Counted from the stretch's first letter, positions 17,314 to 25,777 are shown. The stretch is DNA of 64,000 nucleotides from an uncultured Acetatifactor sp. (GCA_910578185.1 CAJTPN010000006.1:64111-128110); one strand, 5' to 3'. Program-made: numbers and translations. The notes: generated from the letters alone by a model not told the origin.

Positions 17314-17766
17314 TTAAAATTCCGGACAGGAATCCACATTTATGGCCGCATCACACCCGCACCGATCCACAAAATATTTGATAATATCACTCCGTGTTAC
17401 AATTCCGATGAACACATTCCTGTCGTCTATAACCGGCACAAAATTCTGGCTTTTGGCACGCTCCAGCAAATGCTCCATGGCCGTGTCAATACATGCGGGT
17501 TTTACCTTTCCGCACTGTATGAAGTCCCTCACCGTCATATGCTCCAGTTTTTTCAGCGTAATATCCTCCAAGCTCTGATTGTATGCAAGAATATTCCAGA
17601 GGAAATCTCCCACACTGATAACCCCCACATAACGATCCTCCACATCAATGACGGGGATTGCGCTGAAACCGCTCCTGCGCAGCTTCTCTAGTCCCTGCCT
17701 CAATGTCATATCATCGCGCAAATACGCCACTTCCGACTTTGGCAATAAAAACGATGCTATATTCAC
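17314..17766 (-). CDS. CBS-domain protein
   Basis: 150 residues made of two CBS repeats: one at about 12-75 (FSAIPVIDVEDRYVGVISVGDFL) read in parts, and one at about 78-135 (NFVPVIDDRNVFIGIVTRSDIIKYF). CBS pairs bind adenine nucleotides and regulate partner proteins; here there is no catalytic domain. It starts with GTG and overlaps the stop of the DUF308 gene by 4 nt (GTGA), so translation is coupled. The 47-nt gap to apt shows no terminator. Confidence 0.85.
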   Translation of the reverse strand: MNIASFLLPKSEVAYLRDDMTLRQGLEKLRRSGFSAIPVIDVEDRYVGVISVGDFLWNILAYNQSLEDITLKKLEHMTVRDFIQCGKVKPACIDTAMEHLLERAKSQNFVPVIDDRNVFIGIVTRSDIIKYFVDRCGCDAAINVDSCPEF

Positions 17767-18524
17767 TGCTCTGTTCCCTCGCCCTTCTCATCTTCCCTGT
17801 TTTCGTCAATGCTTTCCACTTTCTCACCCACTTCTTCCGCCGTTTCGCCTTCCTCCGGCTCCTTTTCGGCCTCACTGTCCTGGGTAGGCTGCGACTTTGA
17901 AACCGGCTGTTCTTTTTCGGCGGAAGTCTTCTGATCTGTCACCTCCGCATAAGTACTGTCCACCGCCGTCATCCTTTCATGATATTTTTTGATCTTTCCC
18001 GCAAAGTAAAGAATGATAATACCGTCCGTAATACCACTGAAAATCAGGGCACCGCCGATCAGCTGGAAAAAAAGCAGCAGCGACTCAAAAGGATTTAACA
18101 CCAAAACAACGCCAAAAACGACATTAATTGTCGCCAGCACCAGCATCATCACCCAATTACCGTAATCCATCCTTTTCATGTCGATCACATCCTGCAGCTT
18201 GCGGCAGCCGCTTGCAATCACCAGAATTCCCAATATGATAGGCACCAGTTTAAGCAGTTCTTCCACTTTATATAAGACTACGATCCCGATGGCGATACTA
18301 ACCAGCCCGTACACAAAATCATTGCGATAATAATTCTGGTGCGCATCCCGAAGCAGATAACATATCATGGACACCGCACCCGCTATAATAAGCAGCGCGC
18401 CCAGTAAATATCCCAAAACCGTAAACATAGTCTCCGGAATCACAATGCAGACAACCCCTAACACAATATACAATACCGAAAGTAAAATCGCATCCCATTT
18501 AATCTGTTGTAATATTTTTTTCAT
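17763..18524 (-). CDS. DUF308-like polytopic membrane protein with acidic tail
   Basis: 253 residues with about six hydrophobic segments in the first 180 residues (for example LSVLYIVLGVVCIVIPETMF and LLGALLIIAGAVSMICYLL), the repeated two-helix pattern of DUF308/HdeD-type proteins. The last 70 residues form a charged tail rich in Glu, Lys and Ser (ending EKVESIDENREDEKGEG). The function is unknown; HdeD of E. coli is linked to acid resistance. AGGAGG lies 8 nt before the ATG. It heads a two-gene unit with the CBS protein. Confidence 0.7.
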   Translation of the reverse strand: MKKILQQIKWDAILLSVLYIVLGVVCIVIPETMFTVLGYLLGALLIIAGAVSMICYLLRDAHQNYYRNDFVYGLVSIAIGIVVLYKVEELLKLVPIILGILVIASGCRKLQDVIDMKRMDYGNWVMMLVLATINVVFGVVLVLNPFESLLLFFQLIGGALIFSGITDGIIILYFAGKIKKYHERMTAVDSTYAEVTDQKTSAEKEQPVSKSQPTQDSEAEKEPEEGETAEEVGEKVESIDENREDEKGEGTEQ

Positions 18525-18672
18525 TATAATACCTCCTGCATATCAAGTTATTTTTACACAATATGCTGTCAATAAGGATTTTGAAATTTTGTCTCAAACT
18601 TCCGGACATGCTGCCCTCGGCAACGCAGACAATCCGTTCAACGCAACAAAAATCGCCTTGCAATTCTTCTGT

Positions 18673-18717
18673 TACAAAAAAACTCTTTCCCAGAAAAGCC
18701 TTCCTCGAAAAGAGTCC
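18673..18717 (-). terminator. Rho-independent terminator of the SEC-C gene
   Basis: Read leftward, ACTCTTTT and AAAGAGT form a stem around a loop of about 19 nt, followed by seven T. It is placed just after the SEC-C gene stop and before the DUF308 gene. Confidence 0.7.
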
Positions 18718-18741
18718 TTAATCCGTCGCAACCGCCTTCCG

Positions 18742-19245
18742 TCATTTCCTGCCGCAGCATTTCTTATATTTTTTGCCGCTTCCGCAGGGACAGGGATCAT
18801 TGGGATATACCTTTTCCCCCTTTACAATAGTGGTTGAAGACTTTTGTTCCTTGTATAAAGCCTTTCGGGTATCCTCATCAAAAATATCGTTCCATTCTTC
18901 CAGGTTATACAGCCAGTCAGCATCCACCGCCACCATGTTTTTATAGAGAAGCTCCTTGTCAAAGCCAAGGTTAACCACCGTATCCTCCTCCATCTCTTCA
19001 ATGGGGTTTTTCTCCTTCAGGCTGTCGTTGATCCCGTCAAGAAAACCCGTCATGGTCATGACCGAAACCTGAAATCTATCCGCCAGCTCCTTCACCGTCC
19101 CGCTTACCACTTCATCGGGAGTTTTCAACAGTCTGGCATAAATTTCCTTCTCGTCCAGGAAATACGCATCCCATAACTTCTGCAGCCTGTCTCTTCCCAA
19201 TTCCTGATTATAAGCCTGTCCTTTCCACTTTTCCAATAACGCCAT
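18742..19245 (-). CDS. SEC-C metal-binding motif protein
   Basis: 167 residues from the ATG at 19245, chosen because AAGGTGG lies 9-10 nt upstream and a promoter lies further up. The C-terminus is a complete SEC-C zinc-binding motif, DPCPCGSGKKYKKCC (C-x-C-x8-CC), the module found at the end of SecA. The N-terminal region is helical and contains no recognised enzyme domain. Free-standing SEC-C proteins of this length are common in Clostridia and of unknown role. It is transcribed alone from the promoter at 19327-19355. Confidence 0.85.
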   Translation of the reverse strand: MALLEKWKGQAYNQELGRDRLQKLWDAYFLDEKEIYARLLKTPDEVVSGTVKELADRFQVSVMTMTGFLDGINDSLKEKNPIEEMEEDTVVNLGFDKELLYKNMVAVDADWLYNLEEWNDIFDEDTRKALYKEQKSSTTIVKGEKVYPNDPCPCGSGKKYKKCCGRK

Positions 19246-19326
19246 CGTATCTACCACCTTTTTCGTATTATTCCTTCCGGCATTCCGCCGCTTCTCTTCC
19301 GAAGGCAGACGCCCGCTGTTTCTAAT

Positions 19327-19355
19327 AGTATATAACAGAATAAATTTGAACACAA
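19327..19355 (-). promoter_or_regulatory. Predicted promoter of the SEC-C gene
   Basis: Read leftward, TTGTGT (19350-19355) and TATACT (19327-19332) are separated by 17 bp, about 80 nt before the SEC-C start codon. Confidence 0.6.
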
Positions 19356-19424
19356 CATAAAAATTTTCAAAATTCATGATTTGCATGTATAAATCTTTTT
19401 TTCCGTGCAAAAATAATTACTGTC

Positions 19425-19543
19425 AAGGAACCCCCTCCTTTGATCTTACAAAAGATAAAAATAATACTTAGGTTCCGCGATTCGGAACCTTATCCTCCCC
19501 TTTGATCCCGGGCTTCGCGTTGGTGCAGGTCCGGGATTTTTTC
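19425..19543. other. Double hairpin with terminator-like end between divergent genes
   Basis: A perfect 7-bp hairpin GGTTCCG-cgatt-CGGAACC (19471-19489) is followed by ATCCCGG...CCGGGAT with six T (19505-19542), a good rightward terminator. The motif GGAACC...TCC...TTTGATC occurs twice in direct orientation (about 19428-19445 and 19484-19506). The structure lies upstream of both divergent promoters, so it ends no annotated gene. It could be a small rightward RNA starting near 19400. No known RNA family was recognised. Confidence 0.4.
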
Positions 19544-19556
19544 GCTGTCCGAAATA

Positions 19557-19585
19557 TTGACATTTTCTGTTAAAAAGTTAATAAT
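19557..19585 (+). promoter_or_regulatory. Predicted promoter of the Cys/His repeat protein operon
   Basis: TTGACA (19557-19562) is followed after 16-17 bp by an AT-rich -10 region (TAATAA/AATAAT, 19579-19585). It would serve the repeat protein and, by read-through, the sigma and anti-sigma genes. Confidence 0.6.
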
Positions 19586-19654
19586 ATATGAAAGGATTAT
19601 GGAAGCTGAATCGTATTATTATTAAAGACACGAAATAATATGGAGGAATCGAAA

Positions 19655-20566
19655 ATGAAAGTAAAAAAAGCAGTTCTGTTTCTTGCGGCTGTCCTTGCTG
19701 TCTCACAAACATCCATAACGGCCATGGCGCACGGACACGGAGGCGGACACGGACACCGCAGGGTATCCACGCCGACTTACAGTGTATCCACGCCGACTTA
19801 CAGCGTATGTTCTCAGGCTGACTGTATCGCCACAGGGACGCACAGCCACAACGGCGTTACCTACCTGGCTCACGACCACAGCGTATGTACCGTAAACGGA
19901 TGCTTTTCCACCCAGGCCCACTGTCACGATGGCGTAGCCTATCTCCCGCAGCAGCACAGCGTTTGTTCCGTGAGCGGATGTCTTTCCACCGAGGCCCACT
20001 ATCATGACGGTGTGGCCTATCTCCCGCAGCAGCACAGTGTTTGTTCCGTGGAAGGCTGCTTCAAGACCGGGGTACACTACCATAACGGCGCCGCCTATCT
20101 TCCTCAGAAACACAGTGTTTGTACCATAGACGGCTGCCTTGCAACCGAAGCGCACTATCATGATGGGGCGGCTTATCTTCCGCAATGTTACGGCGTATGT
20201 ACCGTAGACGGCTGCGACTTAACGGAAGCGCACTACCACGACGGCGTTGCTTACCTTCCTCAGTGCCACGCCGTATGTACCACGGATAGCTGCATTTACA
20301 CGGGAACCCACTGTCATGACGGCGTTGCCTACCTTCCCAGGAGACATGCCGTGTGTGAAATAAACGGATGCGCTGCAACCGAAGCACACTGCCATGACGG
20401 TGTTGCCTACCTTCCCCAGTGTCACTCCGTCTGCGATGTAGAAGGCTGTACCACGCCGGGAGCCCACTGCCACAACGACGCCACTTATCTGCCGCAGACT
20501 CAAAATGACAGTTACGGCGCCGGCACCTATGGTTCCCATCACAGCGGCAGAAGACATTGTCGTTGA
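19655..20566 (+). CDS. Secreted Cys/His-repeat protein, probably metal-binding
   Basis: 303 residues from the ATG at 19655, with GGAGGA 7 nt upstream. A signal peptide (KKAVLFLAAVLAVSQTS, likely cut after AMA) is followed by a Gly/His stretch HGHGGGHGH. Nine tandem repeats of 26 residues come next, each of the form x-x-V-C-x4-C-x2-T/P-x-x-H-x-H-[DN]-x-x-x-Y-L (C-x4-C plus H-x-H). Such spacing could bind Zn, Ni, Cu or Co outside the cell. No enzyme domain is present. The tail is rich in Gly, His and Arg. It is followed 18 nt later by an ECF sigma factor and an anti-sigma factor with its own HGHGGHGYH tail, which suggests one functional unit. The function is not known to me. Confidence 0.8.
   Translation: MKVKKAVLFLAAVLAVSQTSITAMAHGHGGGHGHRRVSTPTYSVSTPTYSVCSQADCIATGTHSHNGVTYLAHDHSVCTVNGCFSTQAHCHDGVAYLPQQHSVCSVSGCLSTEAHYHDGVAYLPQQHSVCSVEGCFKTGVHYHNGAAYLPQKHSVCTIDGCLATEAHYHDGAAYLPQCYGVCTVDGCDLTEAHYHDGVAYLPQCHAVCTTDSCIYTGTHCHDGVAYLPRRHAVCEINGCAATEAHCHDGVAYLPQCHSVCDVEGCTTPGAHCHNDATYLPQTQNDSYGAGTYGSHHSGRRHCR
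19799..20500 (+). repeat. Nine in-frame 78-bp tandem repeats
   Basis: The region encodes nine consecutive 26-residue units without spacer. The units are diverged at the third codon positions and at some residues, but the two cysteines and two histidines are kept in all nine. The central units (about 19877-20032) are the most alike, with near-identical DNA around GGCCTATCTCCCGCAGCAGC, pointing to recent unit duplication. Confidence 0.9.
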
Positions 20567-20584
20567 CACCCTCGAATAACTATC

Positions 20585-21067
20585 ATGCGTAGCGAAGAAG
20601 ATGCACGACGGGCCATAGGCCTTTATGCCGATACCGTCCGCCGTATATGTTTTATGCATTTAAAAAAACAGGAAGATGTGGAGGATGCCTTTCAGGAAAT
20701 TTTTTTGAAATACATCCTCAATGAGAAAATTTTCGAAAGCCATGCTCATGAAAAGGCATGGCTTATTCGAGTTACGGTCAATGTGTGCAGGGATATGCTC
20801 AAGAGCCCTTTTCGAAAAAGGGTTTGTTCCATTGAAGATATGACCGTTGAGCCTTTTTACATTCAAGAGGAAGAAGGAGAACTCCTGTCCTGTATAGCGC
20901 AGCTGCAGTCAAAATACAGAAATGTTCTTTATCTTTTTTATTATGAAGGGTATTCTGCGGTTGAGATCGCAAATATTATGCACAAAAAAGAAAATACAAT
21001 CTACACATGGTTAAACCGGGCCAGAAAAGCATTAAAAGAAAAACTGGGAGGTGATCCGATTGGATAA
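20585..21067 (+). CDS. ECF-type RNA polymerase sigma factor
   Basis: 160 residues. Region 2 is represented by DVEDAFQEIFLKYI and EKAWLIRVTVNVCRDML; region 4 by the Y-N-V-L-Y-L-F-Y-Y-E-G-Y-S motif and a helix-turn-helix (EIANIMHKKENTIYTWLNRA). No clear ribosome-binding site precedes the ATG, so translation may depend on ribosomes finishing the repeat gene 18 nt upstream. It overlaps the next gene by 8 nt. By analogy with other ECF/anti-ECF pairs it should drive a small regulon, possibly including the promoter of this locus. Confidence 0.85.
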   Translation: MRSEEDARRAIGLYADTVRRICFMHLKKQEDVEDAFQEIFLKYILNEKIFESHAHEKAWLIRVTVNVCRDMLKSPFRKRVCSIEDMTVEPFYIQEEEGELLSCIAQLQSKYRNVLYLFYYEGYSAVEIANIMHKKENTIYTWLNRARKALKEKLGGDPIG

Positions 21068-21809
21068 AATCACATTTAAGGTATTCGGCAGAATCCACGC
21101 AGAAGATACGCTAAAACAGAAAACCACCCAATATCTTTACTCCGAAATCAGGAAGCGGCAAGTCAAAAGCCACAATAAAAAATTGGGATATCTTGTGGCA
21201 TGGGCCTCCATTTTTGCACTGCTCTTGTGCGGCGGACTGACCGGTAAAATGTATTTCACGCCCACCGCCTATATTGACATCGATGTAAATCCATCCATTG
21301 CCCTCACCGTAAACCCCTTCGGCCGGGTCATCCGTTACGGTGCGTACAATGATGACGGAACCAGCATCCTCAACCGAACAGATATTTCCTATATCGATTA
21401 TCGCAAGGCTCTGGAATTGCTGCTTAGCGCTATGGAAGCGGATGGGTATTTCGCACAGGACTACCAACTGTATGTCACGGTACAGGCCGGGGAGAACCAG
21501 CGGGAAAGCAGCATTCTTTCCGATCTGGAACAAACCATTCAAAGAACCTGTGAAAGCCATCATTACAATCTTTCGGCCCACGTGTACGCAGTCACGGAGG
21601 AAATTAAGCACTGTGCCGCCGACTATCAAATCAGCCCTGCAACCTATCTGGCAATTCAGGAGCTGATGGAAATTGATTCCAAGACAACCTTTGAAGAATG
21701 CCTGGGACATTCCCTCCACGAATTACATCAACAAATCAACGAAAAATGCCATGAGCAGGACGGGAACGGCAAGACCCACGGACACGGAGGGCATGGCTAC
21801 CATAATTGA
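21060..21809 (+). CDS. RsgI-like membrane anti-sigma factor with Gly/His-rich tail
   Basis: 249 residues. The TTG at 21060 is the preferred start because a full GGGAGGTGATC site lies 6-8 nt upstream; a GTG at 21051 is possible. A cytosolic segment of about 40 residues is followed by one membrane helix (WASIFALLLCGGLTG). The extracellular part then opens with PTAYIDIDVNPSIALTVNPF, the middle-domain signature of RsgI anti-sigma factors, which in Clostridium thermocellum sense polysaccharides through variable C-terminal domains. Here the C-terminus instead ends in HGHGGHGYHN, echoing the HGHGG stretch of the secreted repeat protein at 19655. A metal-related signal is therefore plausible but unproven. 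Confidence 0.8.
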   Translation: MDKITFKVFGRIHAEDTLKQKTTQYLYSEIRKRQVKSHNKKLGYLVAWASIFALLLCGGLTGKMYFTPTAYIDIDVNPSIALTVNPFGRVIRYGAYNDDGTSILNRTDISYIDYRKALELLLSAMEADGYFAQDYQLYVTVQAGENQRESSILSDLEQTIQRTCESHHYNLSAHVYAVTEEIKHCAADYQISPATYLAIQELMEIDSKTTFEECLGHSLHELHQQINEKCHEQDGNGKTHGHGGHGYHN

Positions 21810-21829
21810 CAAAGTACAGCCATGCCCCT

Positions 21830-22942
21830 TCACTTCTCTCCCTGCCGGATAAAATCCTCCTCCTTTAACAGAGAAAGCGCCTCCTTATCCGGGTTTTCAA
21901 TTTGGACGACACGTTTTGCGTGACACATAACCAGATCGTCATAGACATTTCTTGCCATTCGTGCATTTGCAAAATGAGCTTCTCTCTTTTCCGTTCGGCC
22001 AAAAAAATATTCTTTGATCCTGCTTTTCAGAGCATCATCCAGACAATAGTCATTCTTTTTGCACATAACCTCCAGAATTTCTTCCAGTTCCTCGGCCGAG
22101 TAATCATCAAATTCTATAAAGGTGTTAAATCGTGAGCGCAGTCCCGGATTGGCCTCAAAAAAAAGTGCCATGGGTTCCGTATATCCCGCCACAATTACCA
22201 CCAGATCATCCCTGTAATCCTCCAGCGCTTTAGTCAGCTCCGTGAGACACTCCCGCCCGTAGGAATCACTGTGATCATTTTCGGTTATACTGTAGGCCTC
22301 ATCAATAAAAAGGACTCCTCCTCTTGCCCTGTCGATCACTTTTTTAACCTTTAACGCCGTCTGCCCCTGATAGCCTGCAATCAAATCAGTTCTTGAGACT
22401 TCTACAAAATGACCTTTTGTCAGGAGCCCTATCTTTTGATACACTCGGCCCACAATGCGCGCAACCGTGGTTTTGCCGGTGCCGGGATTACCGGTAAACG
22501 CAAGATGAAGCGTACTTTTGGCTGTATTCAGTCCCTTTTGTCTCCGCATTTTCTGCACAGTCTGATATGCAATCAGATCACTTACTTGCTGTTTCACATT
22601 GGAAAGCCCCACAAGCTCGTTTAATTCTGTCAAAAGTTCCTGTAAGCTTCTGGAGTCCTCCACATCCTGTGGCTGGGCATTACAAATGCCATAAACCCTC
22701 ATAAATCCATAATAATCTATCAGACTATCCTTCACGGCTTTCCCGTACTGAATTGTCTCCCTGGAATACAGTTCCTTATTTCCGGTCAAATCGGATATCT
22801 TTTGACATAGTACCCTGGTTGCCTCCTCATCCTGTGTCTCCACAATCGCCTGTGCGCATTTTGTTATCTCTCCGCAGGCCCCTGCCATGGCATCCAATTT
22901 TGAGGAATAATCCAATAAAATTTTTTCATATTTATGATCCAT
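21830..22942 (-). CDS. AAA+ ATPase of the CbxX/CfxQ (SpoVK-like) family
   Basis: 370 residues from the ATG at 22942, which overlaps the TAA of the upstream gene (TAATG). The first 110 residues are a helical specific domain. The AAA core begins ELVGLSNVKQQV and has Walker A GNPGTGKTTVA, pore-loop region ADLIAGYQGQTA-like (read RTDLIAGYQGQTA), Walker B GVLFIDEAY, and NPGLRSRF with the arginine finger. The lid ends ANARMARNVYDDL, typical of CbxX/CfxQ proteins such as SpoVK, EccA of type VII secretion and Rubisco activases. The two genes upstream encode membrane/coiled-coil proteins, so this is probably a motor for that complex rather than a sporulation protein. Confidence 0.85.
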   Translation of the reverse strand: MDHKYEKILLDYSSKLDAMAGACGEITKCAQAIVETQDEEATRVLCQKISDLTGNKELYSRETIQYGKAVKDSLIDYYGFMRVYGICNAQPQDVEDSRSLQELLTELNELVGLSNVKQQVSDLIAYQTVQKMRRQKGLNTAKSTLHLAFTGNPGTGKTTVARIVGRVYQKIGLLTKGHFVEVSRTDLIAGYQGQTALKVKKVIDRARGGVLFIDEAYSITENDHSDSYGRECLTELTKALEDYRDDLVVIVAGYTEPMALFFEANPGLRSRFNTFIEFDDYSAEELEEILEVMCKKNDYCLDDALKSRIKEYFFGRTEKREAHFANARMARNVYDDLVMCHAKRVVQIENPDKEALSLLKEEDFIRQGEK

Positions 22943-23688
22943 TACAAAATCCCCAATACATTCATAATCAACTGCAGTACGCTGAGGCTTATGGCACTGC
23001 CCGCCAAAAGATAGGCAAAAGCAACCTTTCTCTTTAACACCATGTATGGATTCACCGACCTGTCTTTCTTTCTGTTGCACATATCCTGTTTGGGCGCCTT
23101 CGATGATACCGTTTCCACAGATAAATCTTTTTCTCTCCCTGCAGTGTTTCTTTTCTCCAAAAATCCCGAAAGATATTCCACATTGTATTTTACATACTCA
23201 AATTCCTTATTCAGACGCTTAAGATCCCTCCACATTTCATCGATATCCTTTAAATGATCATACTGATCCACCTGATCTTTAAACTGCTCCAGGGCCAAAA
23301 GCGTTTTCCTTTGGATCTCTATGGTTTTATTAATCTTTTGCTGGGCCTGACAGGCTTCCTCCGCCGCCTCTTCCGCCGCATACAGGGCCACCAGAATCGC
23401 CTGTATATAGTCTTTGTCCAAGGAATCCAGGGCGGTATAAACCTGTCCGAACATTTTGACACATTTCATGTGCAGACTGTTAAAGCCTTCCAGGTACTTT
23501 TGAACCTCCAGAATAAAATCATTCATTTCCTTTCCTGTTACCAAATGATCAAATATTGGTATCAGGCCCTCCGAACTCACCTGATTAAAATAAATGAACG
23601 GCGAAATTTTCTGCGAGAATTCGGCGATCTGCTCTTTTGCATCTTCAAATGTATGCGTATTAATATTCATTCTCATGGTGTCCTTCAT
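22942..23688 (-). CDS. Tail-anchored coiled-coil protein of unknown function
   Basis: 248 residues. About residues 100-185 are strongly helical with coiled-coil character (AAEEAAEEACQAQQKINKT, FKDQVDQYDHLKDIDEMW). A basic linker is followed by a single C-terminal membrane helix (VAFAYLLAGSAISLSVLQLI), leaving only a few residues outside. There is no signal peptide. It is translationally coupled to the AAA+ gene and follows the 562-residue membrane protein gene, so it may be the adaptor that connects the ATPase to the membrane. No family was recognised. Confidence 0.65.
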   Translation of the reverse strand: MKDTMRMNINTHTFEDAKEQIAEFSQKISPFIYFNQVSSEGLIPIFDHLVTGKEMNDFILEVQKYLEGFNSLHMKCVKMFGQVYTALDSLDKDYIQAILVALYAAEEAAEEACQAQQKINKTIEIQRKTLLALEQFKDQVDQYDHLKDIDEMWRDLKRLNKEFEYVKYNVEYLSGFLEKRNTAGREKDLSVETVSSKAPKQDMCNRKKDRSVNPYMVLKRKVAFAYLLAGSAISLSVLQLIMNVLGIL

Positions 23689-23812
23689 TTGTCCTCCATT
23701 CCGGCAGCGCTTTCCCCCATCTCCCCATAGAAAAATTCCCCTCCCACATTGCTTCCCGCTTCTGATGTATCCGGGAAGAATTTTTACTCCTCATTGGATC
23801 AATTTCACCCTT

Positions 23813-25501
23813 TTATAACGCGCCTCCTGTAATCCTTTTTAAAATTGCATCCATTTCATCAAAGGTTTCCTTATTTTTCTGTTGTTCGGATCCCGTGCTA
23901 ACTTTCGATGTGATATTATCTATGACGCCCCTCATCATCACAGCCGTCGCCTCATGCCTCTCCTTTATCTCTTGCCGTATCCTGCTTCCCTCTTTTTCAA
24001 CCCTTAAATGGCTTGCCTCAATCAGTTCACCTTGCATCCGCAGCACTTCATTGGTTTTATTGATCTGCTCACCGGTTATTTGGGCTTTCTGCTGTTTTGC
24101 GATCAATTTGTCAATAAAATAAATTACCAACGCTCCCAAAAGTCCGCTGACAATCGCTCCCATCAGGATCCCCACCAGGCTGCCAAGACTGCCAAGCAAA
24201 GGGATTTCCACCGCAAAAAGAGGCACCGTCATCAATCCCTTTTCAATCGCTTCCCCAAGGAGGATGGCTCCTGCCGCGCTCAGACCGGTTGTAATGATCT
24301 TCCCCACCTGGGCCATCATAATACCCACAGGCTCTCTTTTATTTCTCGGGTCCCTGATATATGCCACAGCATCCTTTAGCGACGCCCATCCCTGCTTCAT
24401 CAGTATCCAAGCCTTTTTAATGGTACTCACAACCGGCCCCAATATGGACGTTGCAATCACAGTCAGCGCCGTGTCCCCCACCAGAATCAGATTCTTACGC
24501 ATATCCGCCACAAAAGAAAGAATGGCTTCTTTGACAGACTGCAGCAGCATGGCCAGTGACCTTTCCGCAGATTTCATCCACAAGACAAATTTTCCGGTCA
24601 TCTTCCGAACCAGCTCCGCCAACAGCTGCAGCGCCACTGCCCTTACCGCCTTCCCCGTAATCCGGAAGGCTTCGGCTCTCCTGGACTTCCTCCCGGCCTC
24701 CATGGACCTCTTCTCCCCCTCTTTTTTTAACTTTTCATAGGCTTCTCTTGCAACTCTGTCCCGTTCCATCAAAGCCTCCTCATCAAGATCAAACCTTTCT
24801 GCCGGCCGCTTCCCGTCCTTTTCCGAATTCAGCCACTCCGTCATGGTACTGTCACCCTTAGATATATTTGCACGGGCATCAAGATCATATAGATTAGCGT
24901 CGCTATTGGCAAAATCTATTTGCTCTTGTCTTGCGAGATGTGCATTTGCTCCCGCATCTCTGTTCATCTCCGCCGCACAGACAGCATGCTCCTTGTGTAT
25001 TTCTTTCGTCCCCCTGGGACGCCCTTTGTCTATATCCTTGCGGGAATCTTTTTTCAAACTGATCTTTTCTTCACCTGTTCGGTGATCCTTATGTGTGACT
25101 ATATTTCCCTGCTCATCCCGCTTAAAACGAGACTGGTACTGATCAAACCTTTCCTGATAATTGATCTGCGTATTGTGAGCGGCAATGTGTCCCTGTGCAA
25201 AATTTTCCGTGGTCTGAAAATGCGCATCCTTGCTTAAGTCCAGGGTCAGCCCGTTATTTGCCTTGATAAAGTCCTCTCCGGCAACCAAGGCAATCTGATT
25301 GGTGAATTGTTCCCACACCGTTTTCAAAAGCACATCCCCAAGTGCTTCCGGGTTACCCACCTGATCTTTTTGCTGCTCCAGAAATTCCAGTTCGGATGTC
25401 TGCAGTTCCAATTCCTCCTCCAGTTTCCTTTCAAGCATGTCAAAGTCCAGAAATTCTTCCTTTTTTTCTTTTTCATCCATAACCGCATTTTCATTTGACA
25501 T
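23813..25501 (-). CDS. Large coiled-coil/membrane protein with an HNH-like segment, unknown function
   Basis: 562 residues from the ATG at 25501 (GGGAGG 10 nt upstream). An acidic coiled coil (about residues 10-45) is followed by a mainly hydrophilic region. At about 165-240 it reads E-I-H-K-E-H...IDFANSDANL...NISKGDSTMTEWL, which resembles the His/Asn pattern of degraded HNH-type nuclease segments seen in some mobile-element proteins. A basic helical region is followed by two to four membrane helices (about 325-485, including LLGSLGSLVGILMGAIVSGL and ALVIYFIDKLIA) and a final coiled coil. It is the first gene of the operon and is divergent from the XRE regulator. I recognise no family; the nuclease idea is weak inference. 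Confidence 0.6.
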   Translation of the reverse strand: MSNENAVMDEKEKKEEFLDFDMLERKLEEELELQTSELEFLEQQKDQVGNPEALGDVLLKTVWEQFTNQIALVAGEDFIKANNGLTLDLSKDAHFQTTENFAQGHIAAHNTQINYQERFDQYQSRFKRDEQGNIVTHKDHRTGEEKISLKKDSRKDIDKGRPRGTKEIHKEHAVCAAEMNRDAGANAHLARQEQIDFANSDANLYDLDARANISKGDSTMTEWLNSEKDGKRPAERFDLDEEALMERDRVAREAYEKLKKEGEKRSMEAGRKSRRAEAFRITGKAVRAVALQLLAELVRKMTGKFVLWMKSAERSLAMLLQSVKEAILSFVADMRKNLILVGDTALTVIATSILGPVVSTIKKAWILMKQGWASLKDAVAYIRDPRNKREPVGIMMAQVGKIITTGLSAAGAILLGEAIEKGLMTVPLFAVEIPLLGSLGSLVGILMGAIVSGLLGALVIYFIDKLIAKQQKAQITGEQINKTNEVLRMQGELIEASHLRVEKEGSRIRQEIKERHEATAVMMRGVIDNITSKVSTGSEQQKNKETFDEMDAILKRITGGAL

Positions 25502-25684
25502 TCTCTGTTTTCCTCCCGTTGAAAGTCGCTGCGCCACGGCACAATAGTGGGAAATACTCTCAAGGGTCTTTGTGACTTCACCTGCGCCGTTATCACGTCT
25601 TCCAGTTCCGTCCCTAAACCGCCCCCTATCCTGCTCTGATCATATCAAAAATGGCGTCTCCATAACTTCTCATCCACATATCAC

Positions 25685-25714
25685 ATGTAAATCAGAAGAC
25701 TGCGTTTACATATA
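25685..25714. promoter_or_regulatory. Palindromic operator-like site downstream of the operon promoter
   Basis: ATGTAAA-tCAG-aaga-CTG-cg-TTTACAT (25685-25711) is an interrupted palindrome. Its right half CTGCGTTTACATATA (25700-25714) recurs exactly at 25847-25861, where it covers the -35 box of the XRE promoter. It lies between the predicted start of the leftward operon transcript and its first gene. This is the arrangement expected for a repressor that controls both itself and the divergent operon. Confidence 0.6.
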
Positions 25715-25777
25715 CACCTTAGTCAAAAGCAGATTACATACACAAAACGAGTCCGCCCTTCCTTTACGAATAAGAAT

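Noticed and set aside
19425..19470. SigI-type promoter (CCCCC element) upstream of the repeat protein
   Set aside because: ACCCCC occurs at about 19430 but no matching CGAA-type -10 element is found at suitable distance, and a sigma-A promoter is closer.
19425..19543. tRNA, tmRNA or SRP RNA
   Set aside because: No T-loop, CCA end or SRP-type apical loop is present; only two simple hairpins are seen.
19799..20500. CRISPR-like array
   Set aside because: The 78-bp periodic repeats are contiguous, in frame and protein-coding; there are no spacers.
19703..20659. Minus-strand open frames across the Cys/His repeat gene
   Set aside because: The repeats keep all frames open. Only the plus frame has a signal peptide, a ribosome-binding site and conserved Cys/His residues.
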